This document shows, one piece after another, positions 45,723 to 54,795 of a stretch of DNA of 64,000 bases. This DNA is from an uncultured Chthonomonas sp. GTDB taxonomy: Bacteria; Armatimonadota; Chthonomonadetes; Chthonomonadales; CAJBBX01. Under the pieces are notes generated by a model that ran no database searches, was not told the DNA's origin, and saw nothing but the letters and a program-made list of their open reading frames with translations. Numbering within the stretch: position 1 is the first letter of the stretch; each line of letters opens with the position of its first letter. The DNA is taken from positions 24,642 to 88,641 of the forward strand of contig CAJBBX010000174.1 in the NCBI GenBank assembly GCA_903951425.1, read 5' to 3'. Made by a program: the position numbers and the translations under genes.

Positions 45723-46196
45723 ATGCGGCTACTGGGTGTAGCGGCGGGCCTCGCGGTCGTCGCGGCGGCGCTCTGGCTGGCGATGGGGCGTCGTGAGGCC
45801 CCGAAGCGGTCGCCTGCCCCCGTGCCTGCCGTCAGGGCGCCCGCCGTCACGGAGCCGCAGCCCGTGCCGGTGCCCCTGACCCCATACGAGGAGCGCCGCT
45901 CCGACCTCATCGAGAAGCGCTCGGCTCTGGTACGCCGCCTGCAGGAGACTGCTGCGGGGCCCGTCTCCTGCTCCTGGCCCGAGGAGCTAGACACCCTGGA
46001 CCTGACGCCGCACGGCGATCCCGAAGCGGTCGTCCCGGCCCTGGTGAGCGGCGTCATCGCTCCCGAAGCCTACGCCTACGGCATCCGGCGGGTCCGCTGG
46101 TTCGTTCGTGCGGACCCGCCGCCTGTCAAGACCTTCCGGCTGGTGGCCGAGAGTACCCGAGATGCGGATGGCTCGTGGCGCACCTTCTGGAAGTGA
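45723..46196 (+). CDS. Hypothetical membrane-anchored protein
   Basis: N-terminal TM LLGVAAGLAVVAAALWLAMG; no family recognised. Confidence 0.5.
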   Translation: MRLLGVAAGLAVVAAALWLAMGRREAPKRSPAPVPAVRAPAVTEPQPVPVPLTPYEERRSDLIEKRSALVRRLQETAAGPVSCSWPEELDTLDLTPHGDPEAVVPALVSGVIAPEAYAYGIRRVRWFVRADPPPVKTFRLVAESTRDADGSWRTFWK

Positions 46197-46200
46197 CCGG

Positions 46201-47304
46201 TCAGTCGTCCACGGCGTCGTCCGGCAGGCCCAAAGGCAGCATGGCCGGGCGGCTGCAGGTGCTGGCAGCTTCGTAGTGCGCGCCGTTGGCCGAGGCGTCG
46301 ATGAAGCCCTCCATGACGTCCAGCACATGGTAGGCCAGCTCGCCGCAGGCGCGGTGCGGCCGGCCCGAGCGGATTGCCGCGGCCATATCCGCCACCGCCA
46401 CACCGCGGCGGTTGTTGGTGAACCCGTGCGTCAGCGGCGCCTCGCGCCACTCGGCGTCGGACTTGGTGCGGATCATCACCGGGCCACCGAAGCCGTTCGG
46501 GTCCGGGACGAGCAGCGAGCCCTCCGTACCGTAGACCTCGATGCGCGGTAGCGTGGAGTGCCAGACGTCGAAGGTGGTGAGGATCGTGCCGACGGCCCCG
46601 GAGGCGAAGTCCATGATGCCCGCGATGTGCGTGGGCGTCTCAACGGTCACCACCTTGCCCGCCTTGGGCTGGCTGGTGATGAGCCGCTCGGGAAAGGTGA
46701 TGCGGGTCGAGCCGGTGATGCGTCGAATGGGTCCCAGCATGTTCACCAGCGCGGTCAGGTAGTAGGGCCCCATGTCCATCATGGGCCCGCCGCCGACCTC
46801 GTAGTAGAACTCGGGGCTCGGGTGCCAGGTCTCGTGGCCGTGGCAGAGCATGAAGGCGGTTGCGCCTACGGGCTCGCCGATGGCCCCGTCGTCGATCAGC
46901 TTGCGGCAGGTCTGGTGGCCGCCGCCCATGAACGTGTCCGGCGCGCAACCCACGCGGAGGCCCTTCTCAGCGGCCGCGGCCATGAGGCGTGCGCCATCGG
47001 CGCGGCAAGTGGCCAAGGGCTTCTCGGCATGGACATGCTTGCCAGCGGCCACGGCCTGCAGGCTCACCTCGGCGTGGGCCTTGGGCACGGTGAGGTTCAC
47101 GACGATATCGATGCTCGGGTCCGCAAGAAGCTCCTCGACGGTGCACGACCTGGCCACGCCATACTCGGCGGCCTTGGCGGCGGCCCGCTCGGGCAGCACA
47201 TCGGCGCAAGCGGCTATCTCCAGGTTGCGGTAGCTCTGCCCGCCCTGCAGGTAGGCGCCGCTGATGTTGCCGCACCCGATGATTCCCACACGTGTTCGCT
47301 CCAC
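46201..47304 (-). CDS. Gfo/Idh/MocA-family oxidoreductase
   Basis: RVGIIGCGNISGAYLQGGQ (GxGxxG), HVHAEKPLATCRADGARL (EKP), GGGPMMDMGPYYLTALV. Confidence 0.92.
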   Translation of the reverse strand: MERTRVGIIGCGNISGAYLQGGQSYRNLEIAACADVLPERAAAKAAEYGVARSCTVEELLADPSIDIVVNLTVPKAHAEVSLQAVAAGKHVHAEKPLATCRADGARLMAAAAEKGLRVGCAPDTFMGGGHQTCRKLIDDGAIGEPVGATAFMLCHGHETWHPSPEFYYEVGGGPMMDMGPYYLTALVNMLGPIRRITGSTRITFPERLITSQPKAGKVVTVETPTHIAGIMDFASGAVGTILTTFDVWHSTLPRIEVYGTEGSLLVPDPNGFGGPVMIRTKSDAEWREAPLTHGFTNNRRGVAVADMAAAIRSGRPHRACGELAYHVLDVMEGFIDASANGAHYEAASTCSRPAMLPLGLPDDAVDD

Positions 47305-47447
47305 TGCGCTCTCCTTGGGCCGCCGGATCTTGGGGCGGCGTGGGCTATTCTACCGAACGTGCGTTCCAGGCGTCACGCCGGGGCCCGGGATGCGTAGACG
47401 TTATTGTGCGGCGCCGGGGTTGCCGGCCGCCGGGGGAGGTCCATGCC

Positions 47448-48869
47448 ATGAAGATGAGCGTTTGGGTGCGAGGTTGGGCGGTGGCCGCCCTGGGCGGGTT
47501 GCTCGCAGCGTCGCTGACAGGCTGCGGCGGAGGAGGCAGGACGCCGGGGAGCGGCACCGAGGTCTCCGGTGTGGTGACGGATGTCGACGGGAAGTCAGTG
47601 GCCGGCGCGCGCGTTTCCGGCGGCGGGGTCACGACGACCTCGCTGAGCAACGGAGCGTTTGTGCTGACCGATACCCGGTCGGGCCTCCAGACCATCAGCG
47701 CCACGATCACCATCAACGGCCGGCCTTGGTCCGCCGAAAGCCGCATGGATGTGGTCGCCGCCGAGCAGAACCGGGGCGTCAACCTCGTGGTCTGCGATGA
47801 CGGCTACCAGGGCGGGATCGAGGGGCGCGTGATAGGTCCCGGCGGCGGTTCGCTGTCCGGCGCCAAGGTCTTCGTGGCCGGTCCCATCGCCTCCACGATG
47901 GCCGTCACCGACTCCGCGGGCGACTACCGCATAAGCCGCCTCACCTCCGGCGTCACCTACACCGTCACCTGCTCCCTGGCGGGCTACGTGAACCACTCGC
48001 AGACGGTGAAGATCGAGCGCAACGTGATCAAGTCGGTCTCCTTCGCCCTGGGCTCCGGCTTGCCGCAGGGAGCGCTGCCCGCGCCCCAGAACGTCGCCTC
48101 GCTGACCTGGACCGTGGCTGATTCGGTTTCCAGGGCGCCGTCGCAGGCCGCTGGTCTGTTGGAGTGGATCAAGCGCAACTACCGGGCTCGCGCCGGGTTC
48201 GCGCGCTCGGCCCAGGCGCAGCAGGTCGTGAGCCTCCAGCCGCCCACTCGCTCCACTCCTGCGGGTTCCGTGGTTGAGGTCGACCTCTTCTGGGACTACC
48301 AGAACTGGGATGACCTCTTCGGCGCCGTGATCCACCGGGGACAGGCGGCCAAGCCGCAGTTCGAGATCGCGCTGCTCCGCGACCCGCTGGCCTCCATGTT
48401 CGTGGACACCGACTACGCCCTCACGCCCGACACGACCTACTACTACAACGTGGCCCTGGTCGACACGCTGAAGTTCCCCGAGACCGGAGCCAAGGGCGTC
48501 GCCAGCGCGGATGTGACCGCCAATCCGTTCCGACCCACCTACATCGTGGCCCCGCGCGCCGGCGCCGCGGTCTCAGGCGACCCGACGTTCGAGTGGGCGC
48601 CTGTCTCCGGCGCGGCCGACTACCAGATCATGGTCTGGAACCGCTTCCCGGATCTGCAGAACACCGCCGACATTGACGGAGCCGTGCCGATCTGGCCCGC
48701 CAACCCCAACGCGCCGGGCGACAGCCTGGTGCCGGCAGGGCGGACGAGCCAGCGCTACACCGGCACCGTGCTGGTGCGCGGCAAGACCTACTACTGGCTC
48801 GTGGTGGCCTCGGATGCAGACGCGAAGACCTACTCCGTCACCGAGATTGGCAAGTTCGTAGCGCAGTAG
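47448..48869 (+). CDS. Lipoprotein with carboxypeptidase-regulatory-like domains and a fibronectin III-like C-terminus
   Basis: Lipobox LLAASLTGCGGGG; SGVVTDVDGKSVAGARV; GRVIGPGGGSLSGAKVFVAGP...TDSAGDYRISRLTSG. Confidence 0.7.
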   Translation: MKMSVWVRGWAVAALGGLLAASLTGCGGGGRTPGSGTEVSGVVTDVDGKSVAGARVSGGGVTTTSLSNGAFVLTDTRSGLQTISATITINGRPWSAESRMDVVAAEQNRGVNLVVCDDGYQGGIEGRVIGPGGGSLSGAKVFVAGPIASTMAVTDSAGDYRISRLTSGVTYTVTCSLAGYVNHSQTVKIERNVIKSVSFALGSGLPQGALPAPQNVASLTWTVADSVSRAPSQAAGLLEWIKRNYRARAGFARSAQAQQVVSLQPPTRSTPAGSVVEVDLFWDYQNWDDLFGAVIHRGQAAKPQFEIALLRDPLASMFVDTDYALTPDTTYYYNVALVDTLKFPETGAKGVASADVTANPFRPTYIVAPRAGAAVSGDPTFEWAPVSGAADYQIMVWNRFPDLQNTADIDGAVPIWPANPNAPGDSLVPAGRTSQRYTGTVLVRGKTYYWLVVASDADAKTYSVTEIGKFVAQ

Positions 48870-48885
48870 GCGCCGAACGTACTGA

Positions 48886-48916
48886 GGGCCGGCCCACCAG
48901 TTGGCGGACCGGCCCC
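48886..48916 (+). terminator. GC-rich hairpin downstream of 47448 CDS
   Basis: GGGCCGG ... CCGGCCC 17 nt after the stop; no U-tract. Confidence 0.4.
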
Positions 48917-48928
48917 CTGAAGAACGGC

Positions 48929-49018
48929 GAAGGGTGGCCGTTCATGACCCGTAGGCTAAAACGGCTAGCCCCCCGCGTCCCTCCGTTGACTATGATCCAT
49001 GCCTAGTCACCACCCCCT
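48929..49018. ncRNA. Candidate structured intergenic RNA, three-way-junction fold
   Basis: P1 GGGTGG(48932-48937)/CCACCC(49010-49015); P2 CCGTT(48938-48942)/AACGG(48960-48964); P3 TGACTA(48987-48992)/TAGTCA(49004-49009); competing GGCTA/TAGCC. Strand undetermined, no known Rfam family recognised. Confidence 0.3.
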
Positions 49019-49125
49019 TTCCTAGTCTGATCACATTATCGCGTGGCGACCACGGACTGTCAAGCGGTTCGGCGAGGTTTTTGCCCGGTTGTTTGGCGAT
49101 TTGCGCACCAAGCGGCTCATTGGCC

Positions 49126-49154
49126 TTGACACCTGCTCGCTCTTGCCCTACACT
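49126..49154 (+). promoter_or_regulatory. Sigma70-type promoter for the sigma-factor gene
   Basis: TTGACA, 17-nt spacer, TACACT. Confidence 0.7.
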
Positions 49155-49216
49155 TGATGGCAGGGGCACGACGCACCCACACCGGATATCGGCTCGGCAC
49201 CAGCGGGGGCTGCTTG

Positions 49217-49894
49217 ATGGGACTTGGCTACGTAGATCGCTCCTCTCATTTTGCCGGCATGAGCGACGAAGACATAGTGACCATGGCCCAGCGCGGGTGC
49301 GCCAGCGCTGCCGAGTACATGGTTATCCGGTACCGCAATCTCGTGGAGAGCAAAGGGCGCACGTACTTCCTGCCCGGCGCCGACCACGACGATGTGGTCC
49401 AGGAAGGCATGATCGGCCTCTACAAGGCCATCCGTGACTTCCGGGGCGACCGGTTCGTCCGATTTCGGGCGTTTGCGGATGTCTGCGTCACCCGCCAGAT
49501 CATCACCGCCATCAAGGCCGCCGGTCGCCTGAAGCACAGCCCACTGAATAACTACATCTCGTTCAGCCAGTCCTCGCCCGAGGCTGACGCCGAGATTGAC
49601 CTGCTTGATCGCATCCCCGATGACCGCGCCAAGGACCCTTCGTGCTGCATTGACGAGCCGCGCGACGCTCGTGCGGTCTGCACGGCCATGGGCGGCGCCC
49701 TCTCGGATCTGGAGTCCGCCGTGCTGGGGTACTATCTGGAGGGTTGGTCGTACCGGGAGATCTCGCGCTCGCTGCAATGTGGCACCAAGTCGATTGACAA
49801 TGCCCTGCAGCGGATCAAGCGCAAGGTCGGTGCTGCACTGGACGGATGCGACGAACCGGGTGCGCCCCTCCATGCGTTCGCGGCGCCTCAGTAG
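49217..49894 (+). CDS. RNA polymerase sigma factor, SigH/sigma-70 family
   Basis: VIRYRNLVESKGRTYFLPGADHDDVVQEGMIGLYKAIRDF, FRAFADVCVTRQIITAIKAAGRLKH, LSDLESAVLGYYLEGWSYREISRSLQCGTKSIDNALQRIKRK. Confidence 0.9.
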   Translation: MGLGYVDRSSHFAGMSDEDIVTMAQRGCASAAEYMVIRYRNLVESKGRTYFLPGADHDDVVQEGMIGLYKAIRDFRGDRFVRFRAFADVCVTRQIITAIKAAGRLKHSPLNNYISFSQSSPEADAEIDLLDRIPDDRAKDPSCCIDEPRDARAVCTAMGGALSDLESAVLGYYLEGWSYREISRSLQCGTKSIDNALQRIKRKVGAALDGCDEPGAPLHAFAAPQ

Positions 49895-49957
49895 CTCAGC
49901 TGGCAGAGCAACGCTCTTGTAAAGCGAAGGTCAGCGGTTCGAATCCGCTCTGAGGCC
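49885..49957 (+). tRNA. tRNA-Thr (anticodon TGT)
   Basis: Cloverleaf GCCTCAG TA GCTC AGCTGGCA GAGC A ACGCT CTTGTAA AGCGA AGGTC AGCGG TTCGAAT CCGCT CTGAGGC C. Confidence 0.9.
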
Positions 49958-49992
49958 CTCTAACTTCAGCCACATGCCCCACGATCCGGCCC

Positions 49993-51117
49993 CTAGGGCG
50001 CCAGGATCTCCGCAGCCACCCCGTCGTAGAGCATGAGGCCACGGCGCGTTAACGCTGCCCGACCTGCCACCGTCACCAGTTCGCGGGCGGCAAGCGACTG
50101 CAGAACCGGTAGCATGCGGGCTAGCCGCTCGGCGCCGTAGCGTTCGCGCACTGCAGTCAGGTCCACACCCTCGAGCAGCCGCAGCCCCAGCGCCAGCGTC
50201 TCCCTCATAGCTCGCTCGGGCGGCAGCCGCTCCAGCAGTGAGAGACTGCGGGCTCCTGACCGGATCGCCTCGGCGTAAGCCGTGGGGTGATTCTCGTTGG
50301 TCCATCGCTGCCCGGCGACGAAGGAGGAGGCCCCCGCGCCGAAGCCGGCATACTCGCGGTTCTCCCAGTAGACCCGATTGTGCCGCGACTGGCGGCCGGG
50401 CAGCGCGAGGTTCGAGACCTCGTAGTGGTCGTACCCAGCCGCGCCCAGCCACTCCAGCGCGGCCTCGTACATGTCGGCTTGCTCGTCCTCGCCGGGCAAC
50501 TCCAGCCGCCCGCCCGCGTGGAGCCGCTCGTACCGCGTGCCGGCCTCCAGCGTCAGCATGTACACGCTGATGTGCCCCGGCGCAAGCCCGACAGCCGTGG
50601 CGAGGTCGGAGCTCCAATCTGCCATGGTCTGGCCCGGCACACCGCACATGAGGTCCAGGCTCACCTCAAGGCCCAAGCGGAGCGCCCGGTCGATCACCTC
50701 GGCGGCCTCAGTAGCGGAGTGGTCCCGCCCGAGCATGGGAAGCAGGCGGTCGGTGAAGGACTGGACGCCCAGCGAGACCCGCGTGACGCCCAGGTCCTGC
50801 AGTTCGCCGAAGATCGCCGCATCGCGCGGGGTGGGGTTCGCCTCCACGGTGACCTCGGACTCCGGCACGATGCCCGGCGCCGCCCGAAGGGCATCGATTA
50901 CCGCCCGCAGGCCTGCCGCACCGGCCGTAGTGGGCGTGCCCCCGCCGAAGTAGAGCGTGGTGATGGGGCGTAGCTCGTGGCGGCGGGACGCGATCTCGGC
51001 CAGCAGCGCCTCGGTGTGCCCCTCGATGGCCCTGCGCGGCGCACGGTAGGCGTCGAAGTCGCAGTAGGGGCAGCGTATGCGGCAGAACGGTATGTGGACG
51101 TACACGGCCGACGGCAT
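49993..51117 (-). CDS. hemW: Radical SAM heme chaperone HemW-like protein
   Basis: VYVHIPFCRIRCPYCDFDAY (CxxxCxxC), TTLYFGGGTPTTAG, RVSLGVQSF, DLMCGVPGQT. Confidence 0.9.
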   Translation of the reverse strand: MPSAVYVHIPFCRIRCPYCDFDAYRAPRRAIEGHTEALLAEIASRRHELRPITTLYFGGGTPTTAGAAGLRAVIDALRAAPGIVPESEVTVEANPTPRDAAIFGELQDLGVTRVSLGVQSFTDRLLPMLGRDHSATEAAEVIDRALRLGLEVSLDLMCGVPGQTMADWSSDLATAVGLAPGHISVYMLTLEAGTRYERLHAGGRLELPGEDEQADMYEAALEWLGAAGYDHYEVSNLALPGRQSRHNRVYWENREYAGFGAGASSFVAGQRWTNENHPTAYAEAIRSGARSLSLLERLPPERAMRETLALGLRLLEGVDLTAVRERYGAERLARMLPVLQSLAARELVTVAGRAALTRRGLMLYDGVAAEILAP

Positions 51118-51235
51118 GCCCCAGCGCCCTCCCAGCCCGAAGGTATACTGAGCGCATTCTACATGATCCCCATCGGTCGCGCATCGGTCGCGCTCGCCGG
51201 GGCATCCCCGGTTGCCCAGGGCTCGGAGGAGAGGC

Positions 51236-51967
51236 GTGGCGGTTGACGGCGTTCTCACCATCGTCCCGACCTACAACGAGCGCGACAGCATCCCGCTCCT
51301 CGTGCCCCGCCTGTTCGCCGAAGCCCCGGACGCCGACCTCCTGATTGTCGACGACGCCTCGCCTGACGGCACCGCCGACATGGCCCAGGAGCGCTTCGGC
51401 GACGATGCCCGGCTGCACATCCTGCGGCGCACGGGCCTCCGCGGGCTGGGGCGCAGCTACGTCGACGGCTACCTATGGGCCCTGGAGCGCGGTTACGGGC
51501 GCGTGGTGCAGATGGATGCCGACCTCAGCCACGACCCGCGCTACATCGCCGCCCTCGTCTCGGTATCGCACACTTTCGATGTGGTCCTGGGAAGCCGCTA
51601 CTGCCAGGGCGGCGGCGTGGAGAACTGGCCCCAACGGCGGCTGGCCCTGAGCGTCTTCGCCAATCGCTATGTCGCGGCGGTGACCCGGCTCGGCGTGGCC
51701 GATGCCACAAGCGGCTTTCGCTGCTATACCCGCCAGGCCCTGGCCGTCATGGACGTGCGGAGTATCGCCTCCAACGGCTACGCCTTTCAGGTGGAGATGA
51801 CATACCGGGCGCGCTTGGCCGGCCTCTCCATCGCCGAGTCGCCCATCGTATTCACGGACCGAACGCACGGGCACTCCAAGATGAGCAAACGGGTGATCTG
51901 GGAGAGCATCTGGATGCCCTGGAAGCTACGGTTCGGCGGCGGCATCACCCTGGGCCCGCCCAAGTAG
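51236..51967 (+). CDS. Polyprenol/dolichol-phosphate mannosyltransferase-like GT2
   Basis: TIVPTYNERDSIPLLV, LLIVDDASPDGTADMA, VVQMDADLSHDPRYI, FQVEMTYRARLAGLSIAESPIVFTDRTHGHSKMS; GTG start at 51236 preceded by GGAGAGG. Confidence 0.85.
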   Translation: MAVDGVLTIVPTYNERDSIPLLVPRLFAEAPDADLLIVDDASPDGTADMAQERFGDDARLHILRRTGLRGLGRSYVDGYLWALERGYGRVVQMDADLSHDPRYIAALVSVSHTFDVVLGSRYCQGGGVENWPQRRLALSVFANRYVAAVTRLGVADATSGFRCYTRQALAVMDVRSIASNGYAFQVEMTYRARLAGLSIAESPIVFTDRTHGHSKMSKRVIWESIWMPWKLRFGGGITLGPPK

Positions 51968-52007
51968 CACTGCGGGAACGGTCCCCATCAGGCATAGGAG
52001 TCACGGT

Positions 52008-53525
52008 ATGGCGTTGCTTCGCAGTTCATTGCTCAAGCTGGTATCGGAGACATCGACGAACCTGCCGTCCGATGTGCGGGCATCGCTGCTGGCGGGCGCC
52101 GCCCGGGAGCGGGCCGAGACCCGATCGGGCCAGGCGCTGCGCATCATCGCCAAGAACATCGACATGGCCCGCGCCGGCACGATCCCCATCTGCCAGGACA
52201 CGGGTATGCCCACGTTTCGTGTGCGGCTTCCGGCCGCGGTGAGCCAGAAGACCGTGCGCGACGCGATCGATTGGGCCATCGCCGAGGCCACACGGCTGGG
52301 CAGGCTCAGGCCCAACTCCGTCGACTCGATCAGCGGCCGCAACTCCGGGGAGAACCTGGGGCCCGGCACGCCGGTGATCCACTTCGAGGTTTGGGACCAG
52401 GCGGGTATTGAGGTGATGCTCATCCTCAAGGGCGGCGGCTGCGAGAACAAGAGCGCCCAGTACTCCCTGCCCTGCGAACTCCCCGGCGCGGGCCGAGCGG
52501 AGCGGAGCCTGGAGGGCGTCTATCGCTGCATCCTCCACTCGATCCATGCCGCCCAGGGGCAGGGATGCTCCATCGGGTACATCGGCGTCTGCGTGGGAGG
52601 CGACCGCGCCGGCGGCTACACGCACGCCAAGGAGCAGCTCTTCCGTTCGCTGGACGACACGAATCCGGAGCCGGAGTTGGCCGAACTGGAGGAGCGCGTC
52701 CTCCGTAACGCCGACGGCCTGGGCGTGGGCGCCATGGGCTTCGGCGGCGATGTGACGCTGCTGGGGTGCAAGATCGGCGCGCTTAATCGCGTGCCCGCCA
52801 GTTACTTCGTCTCCGTTGCCTACAACTGCTGGGCGTTCCGCCGTATGGGCGTCCGGCTCGACGCCGAGACCGGCGAGGTGCTCGGCTGGCTCTTCCGCGA
52901 CGACACCCCGGCGCCTATGGCAGACCCGGCCGCCGAAACCCTCACCGGCCGCGAGGTGCGCCTGCACCTGCCCCTCACCGAGGAGGCCGTGCGCGGACTG
53001 CATGTGGGTGATGTGGTCCTGCTCAACGGGCCGGCCCATACGGGCCGAGACGCCCTGCACAAGCATCTCTCGACCCACGACTCTCCGGTGGACCTCTCCG
53101 GTGGCGCCATCTATCACTGTGGCCCGGTGATGCTCCGCAACGGCGAGGGCTGGCGAGTGGTGGCGGCCGGACCGACCACCTCCAGCCGCGAGGAGCCCTA
53201 TCAAGCGGGCATCCTGCGCCGCTTCGGCGTCCGTGCCGTCATCGGCAAAGGGGGGATGGGTCAGGCCACGTCGGACGCCCTGCAGGAGGTGGGAGCCGTC
53301 TACCTCAACGCTATCGGCGGCGCTGCGGCCTACTATGCCGACCGCATCGTGGCTGTGACGGGGGTGGACTACCTCGATGAGTTCGGCGTGCCCGAGGCCA
53401 TGTGGCACCTGGAGCTGAAGGACTTCCCGGCAGTGGTTACCATGGACGCCCAAGGCGGCAGCCTCCACGCGGAGATTGAGCGGCTTAGCCTTGGCAACCT
53501 GCCGCGCCTTGCCGCCGCTCCGTAG
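52008..53525 (+). CDS. Fumarate hydratase class I, fused alpha and beta regions
   Basis: ARAGTIPICQDTGMPTF, GGGCENKSAQYSLPCELPGAG, LNGPAHTGRDALHKHLSTHD, YHCGPVMLRNGEGWRVVAAGPTTSSREEPYQ, GKGGMG. Confidence 0.9.
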   Translation: MALLRSSLLKLVSETSTNLPSDVRASLLAGAARERAETRSGQALRIIAKNIDMARAGTIPICQDTGMPTFRVRLPAAVSQKTVRDAIDWAIAEATRLGRLRPNSVDSISGRNSGENLGPGTPVIHFEVWDQAGIEVMLILKGGGCENKSAQYSLPCELPGAGRAERSLEGVYRCILHSIHAAQGQGCSIGYIGVCVGGDRAGGYTHAKEQLFRSLDDTNPEPELAELEERVLRNADGLGVGAMGFGGDVTLLGCKIGALNRVPASYFVSVAYNCWAFRRMGVRLDAETGEVLGWLFRDDTPAPMADPAAETLTGREVRLHLPLTEEAVRGLHVGDVVLLNGPAHTGRDALHKHLSTHDSPVDLSGGAIYHCGPVMLRNGEGWRVVAAGPTTSSREEPYQAGILRRFGVRAVIGKGGMGQATSDALQEVGAVYLNAIGGAAAYYADRIVAVTGVDYLDEFGVPEAMWHLELKDFPAVVTMDAQGGSLHAEIERLSLGNLPRLAAAP

Positions 53526-54720
53526 CCGCCGCGCGAGTCTCGCCGCCATACTTGGCGTGGCGGCGTGGCTCCTTGCAGGCTGTTCGGCCGCGCACCGACC
53601 GGCGGGAGGCCTGGCAGCGCCTCGCGCCTCAGACGCCTGGGCCCTGTCGCCGCGATGGTCGCCCGACGGGAAGCGCATCGCCTATCTGACAGCCCATGGC
53701 GACGCCCTGGCGGTGAACCTGGCGTCGGCTGACGGTGCGCCGATCCGCGAGACCCTCCCGCCCGAGCGGCTGGCGAATCCGTTCGTCTGCAGGCCCGGTA
53801 CCGGGCTCTGCGGGCCCGACGCCCCGGCGTGGCTACCCGACTCTGCCTCCCTGATCGTGCCCCAGGCGGCCTGGTCGACTGAGACGGCGCCGCCGTCGAT
53901 TGTGACCGGCCTGGCGTTGCTGGATCCGCGTGGCGGACTGCGGCGCGTGGCCTGGGCCGACCCTGAGGCCCGTGACCGGCTCCTGCGCGCCCGGACGCCC
54001 ACGGTCTCGCCGGACGGCCGCCACGTTACCTTCGTCACGGAAGGGCTGCATGGGCTCTGTGCCGTCACCGTGGCGCCGCTGGCCCGAGTGACCGAGGAGC
54101 CGCCGATCGCACTGGCCGATCCCGGCCTCGATGCCGACTGGCCCGCCTGGTCGCCTCGCGGTGGGATGCTGGCCTACCGTCGACGAGTGCTGAAGGCCCC
54201 GGGCGCCATACCCTCGGAGACGTTGCGCGTCATCCAGCCCGGCGGAGCCGTATCGCGTACGGTAGCCGTCCTGCGCGATGGGATTGCCACCACCGCTTCA
54301 GCTGCGCCGAGCCGCAACACATGCCCCAGGGGGGCCCGCATTGCGCGTCCCGTGTGGTCGCCTGACGCCGCGTGGATCGTGTTCGAGGTGTGGCCCAACG
54401 AGACGCCGGCGCACCAGGCCGCCGTGTGGCTGGCCCCCGCCGATGGCTCTCGTCCGCCGCAGCGGCTGAGTCCGCTGGACGGCGCGACGTACCGCCTGCC
54501 TGTGCTGCGTCGCACAGGGTTGGTTCTGGCGTTGCGCTCCGTAGGAGAGCGGACGGTGGTGGTGCGCTTCGCGCCACCGGGCCGCCCGCCGGCGGCGCGT
54601 GCGTTGGTCGCCCTCCCCGGCTCCGACGCGGACTGGTCGCCGGACCGAACCAGACTGGCCGTCGTGCGGGAAGGCAAACGGCGCGGCGGACGCCCGCTGG
54701 CGGTGGTGGCCGTTCCGTAG
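53476..54720 (+). CDS. TolB-like WD40/beta-propeller lipoprotein
   Basis: Lipobox AAWLLAGCSAA; repeated LSPRWSPDGKRIAYLT, DADWPAWSPRGGMLAYRR, RPVWSPDAAWIVFE, SDADWSPDRTRLAVVR. Confidence 0.75.
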   Translation: MSGLALATCRALPPLRSRRASLAAILGVAAWLLAGCSAAHRPAGGLAAPRASDAWALSPRWSPDGKRIAYLTAHGDALAVNLASADGAPIRETLPPERLANPFVCRPGTGLCGPDAPAWLPDSASLIVPQAAWSTETAPPSIVTGLALLDPRGGLRRVAWADPEARDRLLRARTPTVSPDGRHVTFVTEGLHGLCAVTVAPLARVTEEPPIALADPGLDADWPAWSPRGGMLAYRRRVLKAPGAIPSETLRVIQPGGAVSRTVAVLRDGIATTASAAPSRNTCPRGARIARPVWSPDAAWIVFEVWPNETPAHQAAVWLAPADGSRPPQRLSPLDGATYRLPVLRRTGLVLALRSVGERTVVVRFAPPGRPPAARALVALPGSDADWSPDRTRLAVVREGKRRGGRPLAVVAVP

Positions 54721-54739
54721 GACGGCGCCCAACGCAAGC

Positions 54740-54767
54740 AAGCCCGGCTCCATGCGGAACCGGGCTT
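54740..54767. terminator. Hairpin between convergent genes, possibly bidirectional
   Basis: AAGCCCGG ... CCGGGCTT, 8-bp stem; no strong U-tract. Confidence 0.5.
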
Positions 54768-54795
54768 GGCTATGTGCGGCGCGGTGCGAAGACCG

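Noticed and set aside
48929-49018. Assignment of the intergenic RNA candidate to the GEMM-I c-di-GMP riboswitch
   Set aside because: Three-way-junction layout is reminiscent, but the GNRA tetraloop/receptor and CGCAAAGCC core are missing on both strands
52026-53678. 550-aa minus-strand ORF opposite the fumarase gene
   Set aside because: Shadow ORF; the plus strand carries class I fumarase motifs
54740-54767. Calling this hairpin a classical Rho-independent terminator
   Set aside because: Stem is good but neither strand has a clear U-tract, so it is listed with moderate confidence only
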